This document shows, in pieces, positions 33,230 through 45,896 of a stretch of 64,000 nt of DNA. The number at the start of each line of letters is the position of its first letter. The stretch's first letter is position 1. The translations under genes were made by a program, and so were the position numbers. The stretch comes from Gnetum montanum (Eukaryota; Streptophyta; Gnetopsida; Gnetales; Gnetaceae): assembly GCA_015680685.1 (NCBI GenBank), contig MNCI01028772.1, positions 99,170 through 163,169 on the forward strand. Reading direction: 5' to 3'. Under the pieces are notes generated by a model. It had not been told where the DNA came from, did not search any database, and saw only the letters and a list, made by a program, of their open reading frames with translations.

Positions 33230-36033
33230 TCATGCGGTTCCAAGTGGCGGTGGCTCCTCCATGGGTTGCTTCCTCTTGTCTTGTGCTCTAGGTTTTGGAA
33301 TTTGATGATGTTGAAGTAGGGCCTGGAGCTTTTCCTCTTCCGTTTGGGGATCCTATGTCGTCCATGCTGATGCTCCAATGTTTGATGGAGTTGACACCTC
33401 CCATGGGCACGGTAGTTGTGGAAACATTTTGTTTGCTTTAATGTACCAAACCATAAACAACTATCGTTCCTCCTTGTAGGCTCTGTCTTTGTCCTTGTAC
33501 TCCTAAATATTTGTAAGCCATCAAGCCAAGTCTGCTACGACATCTTTCTGTCCTTGGTAGCTTGCTTTAACCACCTCTAGTTCAGAATTTGTGACTTCTA
33601 GCTTCTGTAAGATTTTCTTGTGCTATGCAAATTCTGCTTCATATTTGGCATAGGTGGTAGCTATCTGCTCCTCAAGCTCTATCCTCAGGTGTCCTACTAT
33701 TAACATGGCTAGATTGACATATCGTAGGTTTTCCAATTCCATGTACTCTGTGAGGTCTTCAATTTTTAAGTCCTGGCTTGTAAGTTCCGCTTGGTGGGCA
33801 AATGCATATGTGTCCAATATGGCCCACCAATCAGTGTGTTGAGCACTGAAAGCATTGCTATGGGCCTTGGCCATATGGATCTTCTTCTCGATGACTTGCT
33901 TGTACATTCCCACTTGGTCTTGGAAATGCTCCTTTAACTTTTCGTGCCGCTTGGCCTCGTTTTTCCATGCGCTTATTTTGATGGTCCTCTTCTGACGGAT
34001 TACGTGTACTTCCTCCATAGAGAGGGTTCGATTTTCTCTGGCCAAATGGTTCATATGTTGATTGACCTTGATCAATTGTTCTCATAGCTATTGAAATTTT
34101 TCTTCGAGAACATTCTTCTATTTCTCCATAGTGGTCAATCAAAGATTGTCAATAGTGAGTTGTTTATTCTCCTCTTGTAAGGCTCTAAGTGCCTTGGCGT
34201 GTGTGTAGGTTTATGCTTGTGCCTTGGAGGCATCCCAATCGACCTTCTCTTTCTCCTCCACCACTCTTTTATCGTCCACCAACAATTTATTGAGTTGCTT
34301 AGTCTTGAAGGTGTCCAGCTGGTCTGTGGGAATGAATTGAGAGGGGTCTTGTTGTGCAACTTGTAGGGTTACAAGCCTCTCTTGGAATTTTGATAACTCT
34401 TCTTCTGCATGCTCGGCCCTAATCTCTGTCATGACTAGCTTTCCCTTGGTAGAGATGAGGTTTGATTGTGCTACTGTGACATCTTGTGGAATGTCAAACA
34501 AGGACATCATTACTTGTCCTATTTGCAACAACTGATCAAGCACATCCTCATGCTCTGCAAGAGTCATTGAGGAACTAGCTAATGTTTGAGCATCATGTGC
34601 TCCTATGAAGTCTATTGGTGGCACAACAGGAACATTGAAGGATTCTTTGATGTGGTCTGCAACTACTTCTGCGGCTCCTGCTGCATCCTAGTGCTACATG
34701 ACCATCACTGTGGCCCCTTCACCAGTCTCGAGTTGTACCTAAAAGGATGCAACATTCCCTAAAATTTGTTGTGACCAATCACTCTTCCCTCCTCCTGTCT
34801 GAATGGACACCTCTCCCCATGCGTGATCTATAGAGACAATGGGCCATACAGTATTGTGGATGACATGGAAGAGATTAGCATCATCACGACTCCCCCAACT
34901 AATCGTCTCAGTGATGGCCCTAAGGCGGCTTATCAACGATTAGTAATCCTGTGGCAGTGATAGTGGTTGATCTTGCTGGCTCATGCTAGGCCCTGCTTCT
35001 TGTTGTCAACTGGGCCTTGTGCTTGGAAGTTGGCTAGGCCCTAAAGTTTGAGTTGTAGTGGGCCCCACCATTTGTTCTTACTCTGGCTCTAGCTCTAGCT
35101 CTAGTGTCTCATTAACACTTTTCCTTGGAGGTGGTGGCTTAGCAGTTCAGCGAATGAAGTATTTTGGGCTTTTCTGAGGACATCATTGGTGTACCACAAA
35201 ATTCCAGCACACTTGCATAGCTTCCTTATGAGACATGGGAAGGGCAATGCAAACTTCCCTGTCTTGCATTCTTCGAACTACCTTAAGATCTCCATGAGCT
35301 AGAGATGGGGCAAGTTAGCATTAACTTTTTCCATCAATATCGCACTTCCTCTTGCTACATATGTTGAAATCCTATGTAATCCTTTTGTGGGGAAGATGTG
35401 ATAAGTACCAATCTTAAGGTAGATTCTCTCTTCCAACATCAATTCTCCATATGTCTTATCTTCTTTACCGTACACCCTGTCCAACCAAACCTTTCACGCA
35501 TAAGCATCAGAGCGAGTAGATAGGTGAGCAACCTTTGGCCCTATATTCGGCAGGTTTAACACTTTCAAAATGGCCTTGGTGGAAAAATTGATAGACACAC
35601 CACAAATGTCAACTATGGTTCCTTCTTCCTTATTGTGCCAAAATTGGTACATTTCTCCCAAGTACCAAGCACCACTTTCAAAGAGGATAGGCCATAATGG
35701 GGATCCTTTGAGTTGGTCCCTAATGGCCTACGGAGCGAATTCCATGAAGGGTCCAAAGTTTAATTCCATGATCATTATATTTGACGTGGACCTTTCACGG
35801 ATGGCCTAAACACACTCTAGGGACAACGTGAGGTGTTGCCCCTGTTTAGGTGCTACAACAGCTCCTCCTTCTGCCTATCCCAATTATATAGTAGCAAGAG
35901 TCTCTTGATGGATACTAAAGGACTGCGCCTCCTGCTCTATATGTTGGTTGGTAGATGCTTGTCCTCTACCTCTCCTAGGTCGCTTAGATCCACCTTGAGA
36001 GGTACCTTCTTGTTGTTCATGCTTTGGGGCCAT
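33230..36033 (-). pseudogene. ORF3 of copy B (coiled-coil protein of unknown function)
   Basis: Starts MAPKHEQQEGTSQGG with a basic RPRRGRG stretch, and ends ..MEEPPPLGTA at TGA (33232-33230). About 930 codons, mostly in one frame for the first ~290 codons apart from TAG/TGA codons, and then with frameshifts. The N-terminal half contains MELNFGPFMEFAP, YQFWHNKEEG and ISTYVARGSAILM blocks shared with C; the pattern around HIFPTKGLHRISTYV recalls the 'putative plant transposon protein' domain. From about 34620 to 33620 it is highly charged and heptad-rich (long coiled coil). There is no signal peptide or evident membrane segment, so although it sits where some plant gypsy elements carry an env-like gene, nothing here looks like an envelope glycoprotein. 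Homologues: 823-1 (A) and 60575-63307 (C). Confidence 0.65.
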
Positions 36034-37964
36034 TTGCAATCACACAGGACCAATCATTAGTAAGGTTGCTTATCAAAGTTAAGTTATACCTTACTTCTTG
36101 CCTTAATGAATTTATTTTTTATTTTGTGTGATTTAAGTTAGAAATTTTTATGGAAATATCCCTAAAAAGCTTTAATATTTGGCCCACTTTACTCAGGTGG
36201 CTTCAGAGTTTAATTTCTCGATATAGATGAGGAGATGAAATTGTTTTTGGCACATGCTTACTAGTTTTATACTTAATTACCCTTGATAGTGTCCTTTGGG
36301 TGATGATGAATTTCAAAAAATTTATGCGCAATTCAGCATGTACCCTTCCTCCACGACTAAGCTAAACACTTCAGGTTCAAGTAGGTTTAGACAGAATGAA
36401 AATTGTAGTGCTAGTGAGCGAGTTATGATTGGTAGATCGAGAGGTGCGCAAGTCGCAAGTCATAGAAGAAAATTTGAAAAATTCCCTCGCGTGAATAGTT
36501 GCAAATGATGTTGATGTTCGTGGGGGGCGGGGATGCAGGTAGGGGTGTGTCCATATATATAGATTTTAAGGACACGATATCACGTACTTGATAGCGAGGA
36601 CCCGATATTGCAGCCCATCAAAAATAGGGTACTTAGAAAAATTTAAAATTTTTTGAAACTCCAAGGTATTAACTGATAACTTTAGGTCAATGTAAAGGGT
36701 CCAAGGTAATATAAACTAGTCTTGAAGGCACAAAAGGTATAATGGTATAAAATCTAACAATGAAATTCATGAAGAGTATGAGGACAAACGACATGTTTTG
36801 GCTCATAGGAACATTTAAACCAAAAGGATGATAAGGGAAAGAAGAATGTTGGTAATACTTGGAGAGTATAAGATGATGTATGGGAGATGTGTTATGAGTG
36901 CAAATTACAAGGATTACACAAGTGGGTCCTTCCCAAAGTAGGTTCCAACCTATAATGCCCTTGCATAACCACACCTTAAAATGTTTGTAGGCACTAGAAG
37001 GGTTAAATGTAGTCTACACCGATTTCACAAAACACAGACATGTAGATATCACAGCGATGAGATATGAATCCCATGCTATCCAAGTCACAAGTCACAATTA
37101 CATGAACAATGAGATGAGGTAAATTGTAGAAGGGATTGCAGAGATTGTGACACAAGGTAACTAACTCAAGGCATAATGAATCTTGCGTGTAAGGCATGAT
37201 TAGTGTGTCATTAGCCTGTCACTCCAAAATTAGGACCAACTCCATGCCTCTGATTCATGACATCACATTGCTTCATCCAATGATGGAAAACCATAAGAGC
37301 ACCATAATAGCAAGGTGTACGATCACTTGGCATTTCGTTCAAGGGAGGAGTGATTTTGCTTTGTGGCACTTGTTTTCATTTTTTTGAAGTATTGCTTAAT
37401 CGAAAGAAGATGCCTACCTTCAGGCATGGGTGCATGTCTTTCCAATGGGACACTCTAGAATAGCATTATTATTATTTTTTCTAGTTGAGTGCCTTTTGAT
37501 TACTCTTACTCCCATTTTTCATTAGATCCATAAGGATCTTAGTACAACCAAGCTACATGATAACTCCTACAAATATTACCAAAGAGAATCCACAAGTCCC
37601 CTTGATGTCACACCCTGGTCATTCCCTCTTGGTCCATCCTTCTTCACTTTGGGTATAATGAGCACAAGGTTACTTTAATTTTTAATGATTAGGAATATCA
37701 TTGTACCTAGGGTAGAACCTCTTATTAATAGAATGGGTGGGTGGATGTGATGGGCTCATTATTCAAGTAATTAGTCACCTGAGACTTGATAGCATAAAAT
37801 AATACCTCAACCAATGGTTCACATGAGTGTTTTATTCGTAGATGAGATTAATCATAAAGAGACAAAAGGACAAAATACAAAACAATAAATTGAAAGATGA
37901 AAAACTAGAAAACAAAATATTGTAAAATTAAAGAAAAGGAAAACATTTATTAATTCTACTATTG
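36034..37964 (-). other. Conserved spacer between gag and ORF3, copy B
   Basis: No supported coding frame. Similar to 824-2950 (A) and, inverted, 58448-60574 (C). At its upstream end it overlaps a G-run (about 37985-37970, ATGGGGGGTATTCC) next to the gag stop. A very G/C-rich tract lies on the plus strand at about 36521-36546. Confidence 0.6.
36554..36581 (-). promoter_or_regulatory. Putative internal U3-like promoter upstream of ORF3 (copy B)
   Basis: On the minus strand GATATC (36581-36576, within GTGATATCGTG) is followed by TATATATA (36561-36554), and the ORF3 start comes about 520 nt later. TGATATCGTG is also found in this copy's LTRs (near 32928 and 40847), again just before the TATA box. 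Confidence 0.45.
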
Positions 37965-39961
37965 TTAGAATGGGGAATACCCCCCATAACTAAATGGTTG
38001 AGCATAGCTAGAATTAATAAATGGAAGGTTGGGATCCTTGCATGTTGAAAATATTGGGACTTGGTCATACTTACCCCATTGGGGTTCACACACTTGATTA
38101 GAGTTCACATAGTGGGGCAAGTTATAAGATATGGTTAATTTATAAGAAGTTGACCTACTATGGTACTTGTGATCATAAGATGGTATGCAGGGATCAACAT
38201 GTCTCCCCATGTGGCTATATTCATTGGGCTTCATAGTTGTTGGAGTATTGCTTGGTGGCCCAGGTAAAGTAACATGAGGCATTGGGTTCGAAGAGGAAGA
38301 TGCACCACAATGTTGGAATTGTGTTGAGTTGGTAGTTATAGTGGTTTTTGAACTATGGTATCCTTTTCTACGGTCACATATAAAGAAGGGATGCCTATGA
38401 TGTTGTGGAGGATTCCCACTATTGTTGATAGTAGAAGCACAAGTAATGTTCGTGGGTTAATGCTATGATGCAAATCCCTCAGGTACAATTGGTGGCAATG
38501 TAGAAGGAGGTGAAGGATGAGAATGTTGAAATTGAGGAGAAGTTTAATGTACACGAGGTGGTGGTCTTGTTGGAGAGGATATGGGTTGATAGTATTGAGG
38601 AGAATAATAATAATGTGGCAAGATAGAAGATGTTGACCTAGTTGGGGAAATAGGATGTTAAACTTGATAAGCACTTAGGTTTGGATGGTATGAAGGGTGT
38701 GACTAGTTTGGGGATGGCCTTCCCCACAACTGGGATTGTTGCCACTGTGATCAAACACAGTATCTCTATACGAACTCTGGATGTAACACTCTTTCCCAAT
38801 GCTCATGTAAATGTGACAAGATTGGGCATTTGCCCTTGGGGTGATTGTACAAGAAAATGTTGCATAGATACGTATGATTGGTAGTTAAGTTCTTATTCTT
38901 TTCTACCCTTCTTTTCAATTTTCTAAAGGTGTTTTTTCCTATTTCTTGGGTTGTCATAATTCTATCTTCAACAATGTTGGCATATTCTCCATATTTTTTA
39001 TGCATCCATTCCATCATCTTATTGATCTTTGCCTCAATTTCATTTAATGATTGTAGTGTTGGCAAAGATGATTCCACCTCCTTGAGTTGAGTTGATTTCT
39101 CCTCTTTCAGATTATGGACCTTTGTGGATGTAAGATTTTGGTCCCATTGAGATTTTTTAACATTCTTCCATCTAGCAATTTCTCCTTCTTCTTTTTCTAC
39201 CCGCTTGATAAGCTCTTGGAATTGATGGGTTTGTAGCTCATATAGTTGACCTCGAGCATACATCCCTAGGGTTTCCCTTGTTTCATTACGGAGCCCATCT
39301 ATGATATGGTACATTAGCCTTTCCTCGGAGAACTCATGGCCTAGGCAGTTATTTAACAATGCATAATATCTTTCTAAGGTCATGTCCAAGGGTTCATGTT
39401 GTGCTTGTTTCCACTCTTGGATTTTTTTCCTTAAGGCTGACACTCTTGCATAAGTTTGATATCTTTTGTTGAAGAGTTCTACCATTATTGGCCAATGTCA
39501 GATTGATTTTGGTTTTAAAGACCTATACCATACTTTTGCATGGCCAATGAGTGTCATAGGAAAGGGCTTAAGCTTTTGCTATCCATTATCAATGTTGTTC
39601 CATGCACAAGAATCATAGAAGGCTTGTAAATGTTGTTGCAAATCTAAATCATAGCCTCCTGAAAACTTAGGAAAGTTGTTTAAGTCAAGCCTAGGTAGAC
39701 AGCTTTCCTTACAATGCTTGTGGGATATCCAAATAGCCTCTTGTATTTTTGTTAGACTTGTAGTGGCTAGTAGGGGTTCATCATCACTAAGTATGTTATG
39801 CATTTGTGATTTGGGACAATTTTGTTTGCGTTTATGCTCATAGGAGACCCTATGTCATATCGGGTACTTCAAACTTCATCTTCATCATTATATAATTCAT
39901 TGGTTCTCTAATGAATTGCCCTACTAGTTGTTGCATTATCATAGTCTTGTGAGAGAGACAT
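37965..39961 (-). pseudogene. gag of copy B (degenerate)
   Basis: Start MSLSQDYDNATTSR at 39961. An open part near 39803-39579 ends RLDLNNFPKFSGGYDLDLQQ, the run into the gag core. The core is open over 39485-38766: YQTYARVSALRKKIQEWK, then RYYALLNNCLGHEF, IIDGLRNETRETLGMYARGQ and a charged coiled-coil stretch. The C-terminal third (about 38670-37965) is rich in Pro, Tyr, Ser, Asn and His and ends GGYSPF. No CCHC zinc knuckle is evident. Length is about 660 codons with a few stops and frameshifts. Its end runs directly into the spacer, so pol is missing by deletion or was never present. Confidence 0.75.
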
Positions 39962-40084
39962 AGTTGTAAATTTGTGTGTGATTTAATTGCAATTATTATT
40001 ATTATTATTTTCTGAAAGATATATCATTAATACTTTGTTACAACAATCTTGTATGATGTAACTAATCTAAATAACTAGCACCGT

Positions 40085-40102
40085 CCCTGGCAATGATGCC
40101 AA
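40085..40102 (-). other. Primer-binding site of copy B (tRNA-Asp-like)
   Basis: TTGGCATCATTGCCAGGG on the minus strand, starting right after the 5' LTR. It matches the complement of a plant tRNA-Asp 3' end (TGGCGCCGTTGCCGGGGA) except at a few positions, mostly C-to-T or G-to-A changes in CG contexts. Copy C has the corresponding site at 52133. Confidence 0.65.
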
Positions 40103-40951
40103 TGATGAGTGGTGAGGTACCCCTAAACTTAATCATATGAATACGAGCATTTCACATTTGATCTGGTCAAACTCCACAGATGGGCTAGTTGTGGTATCCA
40201 GAAAGTTACTCATTGATTGTAGTTCACTATCTTCCCACCTGGACTAATATTTGCTTGTCACGTATGGTTTAGTGAGGTGTATGATGTGTTCCTAAACTAA
40301 TGCTACTCCTAGAGACAATGGAAAATAATCTTTAATTAAGCTAGAAGGAAAGGGAGAGAGAGTTAAACTAAGAGGAGATAGGGAGAGAGAATCTAAGCTA
40401 GCCTAAGTGCAATAAGCATCTGTTCCTTAATCATTCGTACACATCTCAAACCTCGTGCATGACTACCACCGGGATTACCAAGTGCATGGCCCAAGTACGC
40501 TATTGGGATACCAAGTAGTTGCACATAGATGCTTGTGATTAAGTCATACTCATTCTACATTTAATGATGATAACAATTAAGTAATTAAACTAAGTGAATG
40601 CTACAATGATGAAGTAATCTTGATCTTTATTTTTGGTCATGTGCATGTCCAAGTACGTCACACTCAAATAAAGGATGTTGTACAATTACAATCATCACAC
40701 TGTGGGCATGCACTAGGAGAAAGTGTTGAGAAGAACTAAAAAATGAACTAACTTCTATCTACTAACTAAAAAAACTAACTATTTCCAAAACTAACTCCTC
40801 TTGTGTGCCTACATGTGTATTTATAGGCTCACCCAGGAGTCACGATATCATGTATCTGATACCATTATTTGGGCTGTGATTTTGCGTACTCGATATCATG
40901 GATATGATATCAGGGGTTTGATATCGTAGCTTGATGAATCATGAATCATCA
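40103..40951 (-). repeat. 5' LTR of copy B
   Basis: 849 bp, TG...CA. It has four GATATC palindromes within 82 bp (40925-40844), then TATAAATA (40825-40818). It matches 32177-33032 throughout, with scattered changes and small indels, so the insertion is old. Confidence 0.88.
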
Positions 40952-41029
40952 AAATTTATCTTAAATTACCCTTTATATTTCCTTGTTAAAATTTTTTAAC
41001 TTACCAGCATCTTTATTTGTCACGAAACA

Positions 41030-41154
41030 CCATGTTGCCCAATTAATTGAGACTATTGTTGGGTTTCCATACCCATATGGGAGGCACCCTAGGTAATAGT
41101 CTCTCTAAACAAGTTCTTTTAGGTGTTGATGTGTCCAAAATTTAAGCATCAACA
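41030..41154 (-). repeat. Fragment related to the LTR of the compact element
   Basis: Read on the minus strand from 41154: TGTTGATGCTTAAATTTTGG, then a stretch with GAGACTATTACCTAGGG and ATGGGTATGGAAACCC. This is clearly related to the first ~120 bp of the LTRs at 14361 and 15528, but more diverged. An 8-bp inverted repeat (TGTTGATG...CATCAACA) lies at its end. Confidence 0.6.
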
Positions 41155-43093
41155 CCCAAATGGATGCAAAATGTTGTAGAGGAAGTAGTAATGAAAGGAT
41201 AGTTAGCATATGAAATCCATCCCTTATAAATAACGTTCATCTTCTCTCATACTACAATCCACTACTCTCCACTCAATCCTCTGGCATTCTTTAAATCCTT
41301 TCCATGTCCTACCTCATCAAGTTTTTTTCTTCTTCTTATTTTCACACCATACTTTTCCTATGGATCCATCAAAAATGGAAGAAGCATTGTAACATAAAAT
41401 ACTAAAAGGCTTTTCACTAAAGGCTCAATCCTTGGCCTTCCAATTATGGTTCCAAAAGGTTTGGTAAGGTACACCCCGTAGAATTAACTATAATATAATG
41501 ATCAAAATTGAAACATAACATCTTCAATGCATCATGAAACATATCAAGCATGATCTTCATGCATATCATCATCAAAGTTATCAGAATTATGATAGAGTCA
41601 AAAGCATAAATCTTCATACATCTCCATTACATACATAAGTTCATTTGAGGTTCCTTAGCATCTATAAAATTGAGAGGGCTATTGAGTGGCATTAAGAAAC
41701 TTCAAATAAAAGAGCTCATGCTTGCAAGAATTGAAGAGGAGAAAAATGGGTTGAAGCTAAAATGATTTCAACTCGAAAAATCTTTGAACATAAACATATA
41801 AATGAAGAGAGAGCTTGGTTTATTCAATCAACAAATACTCAAGACAAGAAAAAATGAGAGGGGTTCCATCCCTATTTATATTTCAAGGTTGAGGAATTTA
41901 CCATACATTACTCAACATGAAGAGTCCTAGTCCTAACTTTTTTCTGAGTCAAGCTCTTAATCTATCCTTCTTCTAAGATCCAAAACCATAAAATATTACA
42001 CTTCTAACTATTACTATGGCTTTATAATGTGACTTTTAAACATCAAAGACTGTAAATACTACATGGACTAAACTCAACATAGAAAAAAGCATGGACTATA
42101 ATGGAGTAATAAATTGAGGAGATGGCCACACATTCATATTATCTCTAATAGTATCTCATTAAGCCACTAGAAGAAGCCTCATTATTTGAAATTCAACAAT
42201 AATTGATAAAAAATATGCTTACCAAACTTAAGTCATTAGTAGATACATCACCATTAGCATTCAATCATTATTATTTATATGTACTTACCTATAAAAGCCA
42301 CAAGTAAATGAAGCTACTTGCAGCACTTACAACTGCTAACACTCTATTTAGTTAACACTTTCGATTATATATATGCTTTACTACCATAATTTATGTCCCA
42401 TATCACATCCCATGATGATGCATTTTAACACCTAACTACATCTTGTATCCTATACCATATTTTGTGACTAATGTTTTATTGACTATGATCTCACTATAAT
42501 CTTATTGTTGTTCATAATGCACAACTATGGGTGCATCATGAACCTAACTTAACTTGCATTATGTGTTGTAGAACTCACTCCAACTAGGCTATGATTATAA
42601 CACTACTTCAGTACAACTTATGGTAAATAAACTATGACTTTAGGATAACTCATAGTCATTTTCTAAAAAATACATGTAACACCCTTAAAATTTTTAGAAT
42701 GACTCACACTTTTGTTTTTTTTCCTTTACATTGGTTTTGCAATTCTACCTTGGCTTAATAAAGGGTTTTATACCTAGTATGTGGTATTTTGTAATTTTTT
42801 TTATTATGTGGTATTTTGCAATTCCTTTACATTTCTAGTATGTGGTATTTTGTAATTTTTTTTTATTTTATCATTTTGACACAAGACCTAATAATTAGTA
42901 TAATTGTAGTTTAATTTTTTAAAAAATGAGTCTCACTCCTTTATGATGATATTTGACCTGAGACTTTATAAATGCATGATTGTTCTCTTTAGTGGCATGA
43001 AAATTCATTAATAGTTTAATCATGCATGAAACTTAATTATTGGTTAATTTTGCTTGAGATCCTATTAACATGATTTTTATTTAATAAGTCTCA
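41155..43093. other. Repeat-derived DNA; no gene seen
   Basis: A/T-rich and without a supported frame. Around 42674 a TGTAACACCC start like that of a long-LTR gypsy element appears, followed by three copies of TATGTGGTATTTTG.AATT (about 42778-42862). The Tekay-like element lies next to it. Confidence 0.4.
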
Positions 43094-45896
43094 TGTAACA
43101 CCTCATCCTACGACATCTGGCTAGAATGAAGTAATGCCTAGGATTGGTAGTAATCCACAATGGAAGCATGACAAACTAAGAAAATAGTGGTGCATGAAAT
43201 TATATTAAGAATAAATCACTTAATGCATATATAATATGAAAGGTCAAGCTACACAAAAATCCATGCCAAAGTAAAGACTAAGCATACATTTCAATTTATA
43301 AAACTGTATATCTCTACATAAACAAAAACTTTGTATTGCTCTCATAAGATACAAAAACATATAAACATCATCATATATATAAAAGTACAATGAGGATCAT
43401 ACAAATATGAATAGTCCACATGATTGTACATGGAAATATACATCAACTAATCCTTGAAGATTTTTTCCTCTTTTACTCTCTCTCGTAATGCTCACCTACA
43501 CCACTGTGGCTTCTACCTGTAACTAAGAAAGGTCAATATAAAACTAAGTCGGAAGCCTTTACACTTCCTTTACTACATAGTTAACAAGTGTTGCAAAGGA
43601 ATGGAGTACAAGGAAACCTACATTAATTGTTAATCTTGTCCATGCTTAAAGCAACATATATACATACCATATCACACATAACATTGGCATAATCATTACT
43701 AAAGAGAATAGATGGCTATCATATAATCATAGATATAATCATTGTCAAACATAATCAATAATATATCCATTACACCACTCCACATGCATCTCCACTATCA
43801 TGCCCATGGCATCATACCCATTCCATACCATCAAGTAATACATAGACCTCACAATCATAAATCAATCTTAATATATATTACCAATAGTATGACTCACAAA
43901 TTGATATTATCACATACACCTTTTTCATGTGGTCGCTAACATATTCATACTTAGTGTACATGTAAAATGATGTCATGAGTACTCATAAAAAACCATTACC
44001 TATAGGTCTTTTATTTATCCAACTAGTGCTAAGGCCCATCAACCTATAACCTACAATCACTAGCCTTCAAGAGGATTAACTATATGGATGAACACACCTA
44101 TGTCACGTACTAGCTATAGAGACAAACAAACCAATGCTCTTCCACTCTTAGGATGAGGCCTAAGATAGGAGCCTTACTAATGCATCATAGTGGGGTTCAA
44201 TCCATATTTACCTCTAAGATGCCTCATCAAAATTGGTTCACATCCTTGTGTTAGCACCACTCACCAATGATTGCTACCAATGTCATTACAAAGACATGTA
44301 CAAATCTAGGCTAGCTTAAGCCAACACATGTTGCAAGTACAACACATCCAAAACAAACATACCATGACCACATATATCTACATCTAATAGTCACATTTGT
44401 TCCATGAAAATAATACCACAACTTGACAAAGCAAAATTTTACATCATAACCATACTTGAAATACATATAATTTTGTGAAAATGACTACTATTGTAACCTC
44501 CAAGATGATATATGCTAAAAGATAAAAAAAAATTTACAATTAGGAAGTACATCATAAGATGATTCCAATGACACTAATTTCACCTCAATCGAAAAACTAG
44601 AAGTAAAATTATATGGATTTTAAATTTAATTAATAAAATAATAAATAATAATATTTAATTACATTAAGTGATAATTGAAATTCCTAGAAACTCTTGCACA
44701 ATAATAGGCCCATAAAATATAATATTTCCATCCATGCCACTCTCATCAATATCACCTTTAGCATTTCAAAAGTCCACATCATTTCATGCATCACATATTT
44801 ATTAATAAAAAATCGACAACCAAACTATAAAATTTTGGGAAATCTACAAGAAAATATGTCCGAATTTAATCTTTTAACTATCCACATTGAATGCTTGCAT
44901 CATTTAATCATATACACTAATCTAGTAAAAAATACATTTAAATGGTAAAGAAAACCCACCAATTCAAATGGTTGTAGTAAAAAATTTGAAACAAGTATGA
45001 AATCCTCAAAAATTTGGAAAAACTCTGTTTCACTCCAAACAAGTTTCATATCCAAATAGATATAATCACAGCAATCCTAAATCCAATCTCATAACAAAAC
45101 AAAATCTATCCATAAAGCTCAAAATTTAGAAAAATGTTGAAAAGAAAGAATGGAGAAAGAAACTTAAGAAGAACAAACTTAGGTTTTGTTTCTATTTCAT
45201 GAATATAAGAAAGAAAAAAAACCAAATTTCTATGGGTAAATAGTTATGATGTGAGGTGGTGGTATATAAAAAAGACCAAATGGAAAAAACTTTTCTTAAA
45301 GCATATACTTTTCTTAAAGAAATAAAAGTAAGCTTCTTTTCTGACACACATTGCACATCACATGTAAAATCATATTTTACTTTTTAATTTTTTTAAAAAA
45401 CTAGAACCTTTTTAATAATTCTCTCTCCTCCCTTTCTCCCAACTAATGCTTTGCATTTCAAATATGCATAATGAACATATTGGAACTCCAAATTAAAATC
45501 CATTTAAACTTATGTGATCCATATCAAACACTCTATACATCCACATGCTAAAATCACATTCAAGCAGTAGACAACATAGTGCTACAATTCAAACACATAA
45601 CTACTAAAATCACTCATAGAGTATAAATACATACCAAATAAATGTTCTTGTATCCTAATGCAATATCCTTGCCATTCACCTCACCTGTGTAACATATCAC
45701 ACAGGGCTAGTGTACATAATCATGTTAGTCAAGTATGTAAAGACATCATAATCATAACATAAATGCTAAAGTATCATAACATATAAAGTGAAATCATAAC
45801 AAACTAACTCATCCTTAGTAACCCACTGAGACCTCACACTTAATGTATAAATCATAATCGTATGGCCAACCCAATGTATCTAAAAGAGATGTAACA
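43094..45896 (-). repeat. 3' LTR of the Tekay-like element
   Basis: On the minus strand it begins TGTTACATC right after a purine-rich tract (AAGGAGGAGAGAG, 45909-45897) and ends GGTGTTACA, so the ends are TGTTAC and GTTACA. 2.8 kb is a usual LTR length for this clade. The plus strand carries a CCTGTGT...ACACAGG hairpin near 45685. Confidence 0.65.

Larger units (their letters stand above)
32177..40951 (-). mobile_element. Ty3/gypsy-type LTR retrotransposon, copy B: gag + ORF3, no pol
   Basis: 8775 bp with both LTRs (856 and 849 bp, TG...CA). The PBS lies next to the right LTR and the PPT next to the left LTR, so the element reads right to left. The flanks are AAAGT (32172-32176) and AAATT (40952-40956), a likely 5-bp target duplication with one change. 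Contents are gag (39961-37965), a spacer, and ORF3 (36033-33230). No protease, RT, RNase H or integrase sequence is present between gag and the spacer. It would have needed enzymes in trans, in the manner of gag-only LTR elements (TR-GAG type). The reading frames are better kept than in A or C. Confidence 0.85.

Noticed and set aside
33230-36033. ORF3 as a retroviral-type envelope gene
   Set aside because: Position fits, but there is no signal peptide, membrane helix or processing site; the bulk is coiled coil.
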